Below are positions 63,957-64,000 of a stretch of 64,000 bases of DNA, piece by piece; positions within the stretch are counted from its first letter, which is position 1; the number at the start of each line of letters is the position of its first letter. The notes below the pieces were generated by a model. The model was not told where the DNA came from. It ran no database searches and worked only from the letters and a program-made list of their open reading frames with translations. The position numbers and the translations under genes were made by a program. The stretch comes from Hyphomicrobiales bacterium (GTDB taxonomy: Bacteria; Pseudomonadota; Alphaproteobacteria; Rhizobiales; Rhizobiaceae), in assembly GCA_900472605.1 (NCBI GenBank), contig UCJD01000012.1, forward strand, positions 124,001 through 188,000, written 5' to 3'.

Positions 63957-64000
63957 ATGACCCATCACATATCGGCAAATGCTTATGTCTCGCCTGGCCC
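63957..64000 (+). CDS. probable start of a truncated gene at the window edge
   Basis: An ATG at 63957 opens a frame that runs off the window end (MTHHISANAYVSPG so far); an in-frame ATG at 63915 is an alternative. A well-placed Shine-Dalgarno (GGGAGGAG) instead precedes an ATG at 63934 in another frame. That ATG encodes only MRVGVLLP and ends in a TGA overlapping the ATG at 63957. The product cannot be identified from 15 codons. Confidence 0.35.
   Translation, partial: MTHHISANAYVSPG

Overview
The window is high-GC, gene-dense DNA from an alphaproteobacterium of the Rhizobiaceae (Rhizobium/Agrobacterium/Ensifer/Shinella lineage). This rests on a bcsN-bcsA-bcsB-bcsZ-TPR cellulose operon, an agp-type alpha-galactoside operon with a divergent AraC activator, a DUF982 protein, a GTTC-N7-GTTC LexA box and a TGA-N9-TCA iron box. 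I see no rRNA, tRNA, transposase, integrase or CRISPR array. It reads as ordinary chromosome or chromid rather than a mobile island.

Layout. 0.1-1.2 kb: flavin-dependent monooxygenase-like gene. 1.25-6.2 kb (minus): three-gene polysaccharide operon with a membrane-fusion protein, a glycosidase-like secreted protein and a GT2 synthase. 6.4-9.6 kb: divergent MarR regulator and FUSC transporter, then a DUF454 protein. 9.6-19.8 kb: alpha-galactoside locus with AraC regulator, two GH4 glycosidases and an oligopeptide-type ABC importer. 20.3-27.4 kb: arabinoside locus with an ArsR-type regulator carrying a large C-terminal domain, a GH51 arabinofuranosidase and a CUT1 sugar importer. 27.5-28.5 kb: HAD phosphatase and a 55-residue protein behind a LexA box. 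28.6-37.8 kb (minus): cellulose synthase operon. 38.5-42.9 kb: RND efflux pair. 43-45.2 kb: small secreted and hypothetical proteins. 45.4-52.7 kb (minus): a glutamate-synthase-like protein followed by a CysJ-like diflavin reductase. 53.2-56.6 kb (minus): thiamine-precursor importer and YkoF under a TPP riboswitch. 56.9-60.7 kb: sulfate importer. 60.7-63.7 kb (minus): iron-siderophore-type importer under an iron-responsive box. The last 70 bases hold the probable start of another gene.

How the genes work together. Much of the window is nutrient capture: five ABC importers (alpha-galactosides, arabinosides, thiamine precursor, sulfate, iron) with matching hydrolases and regulators. Two independent beta-glucan-type synthases produce envelope or extracellular polysaccharide. 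Only the cellulose synthase has a recognisable PilZ c-di-GMP domain. The least ordinary unit is the glutamate-synthase-like protein translationally coupled to an NADPH diflavin reductase instead of the usual GltD subunit. Its iron-sulfur cysteine spacing is altered and it has a long C-terminal extension.
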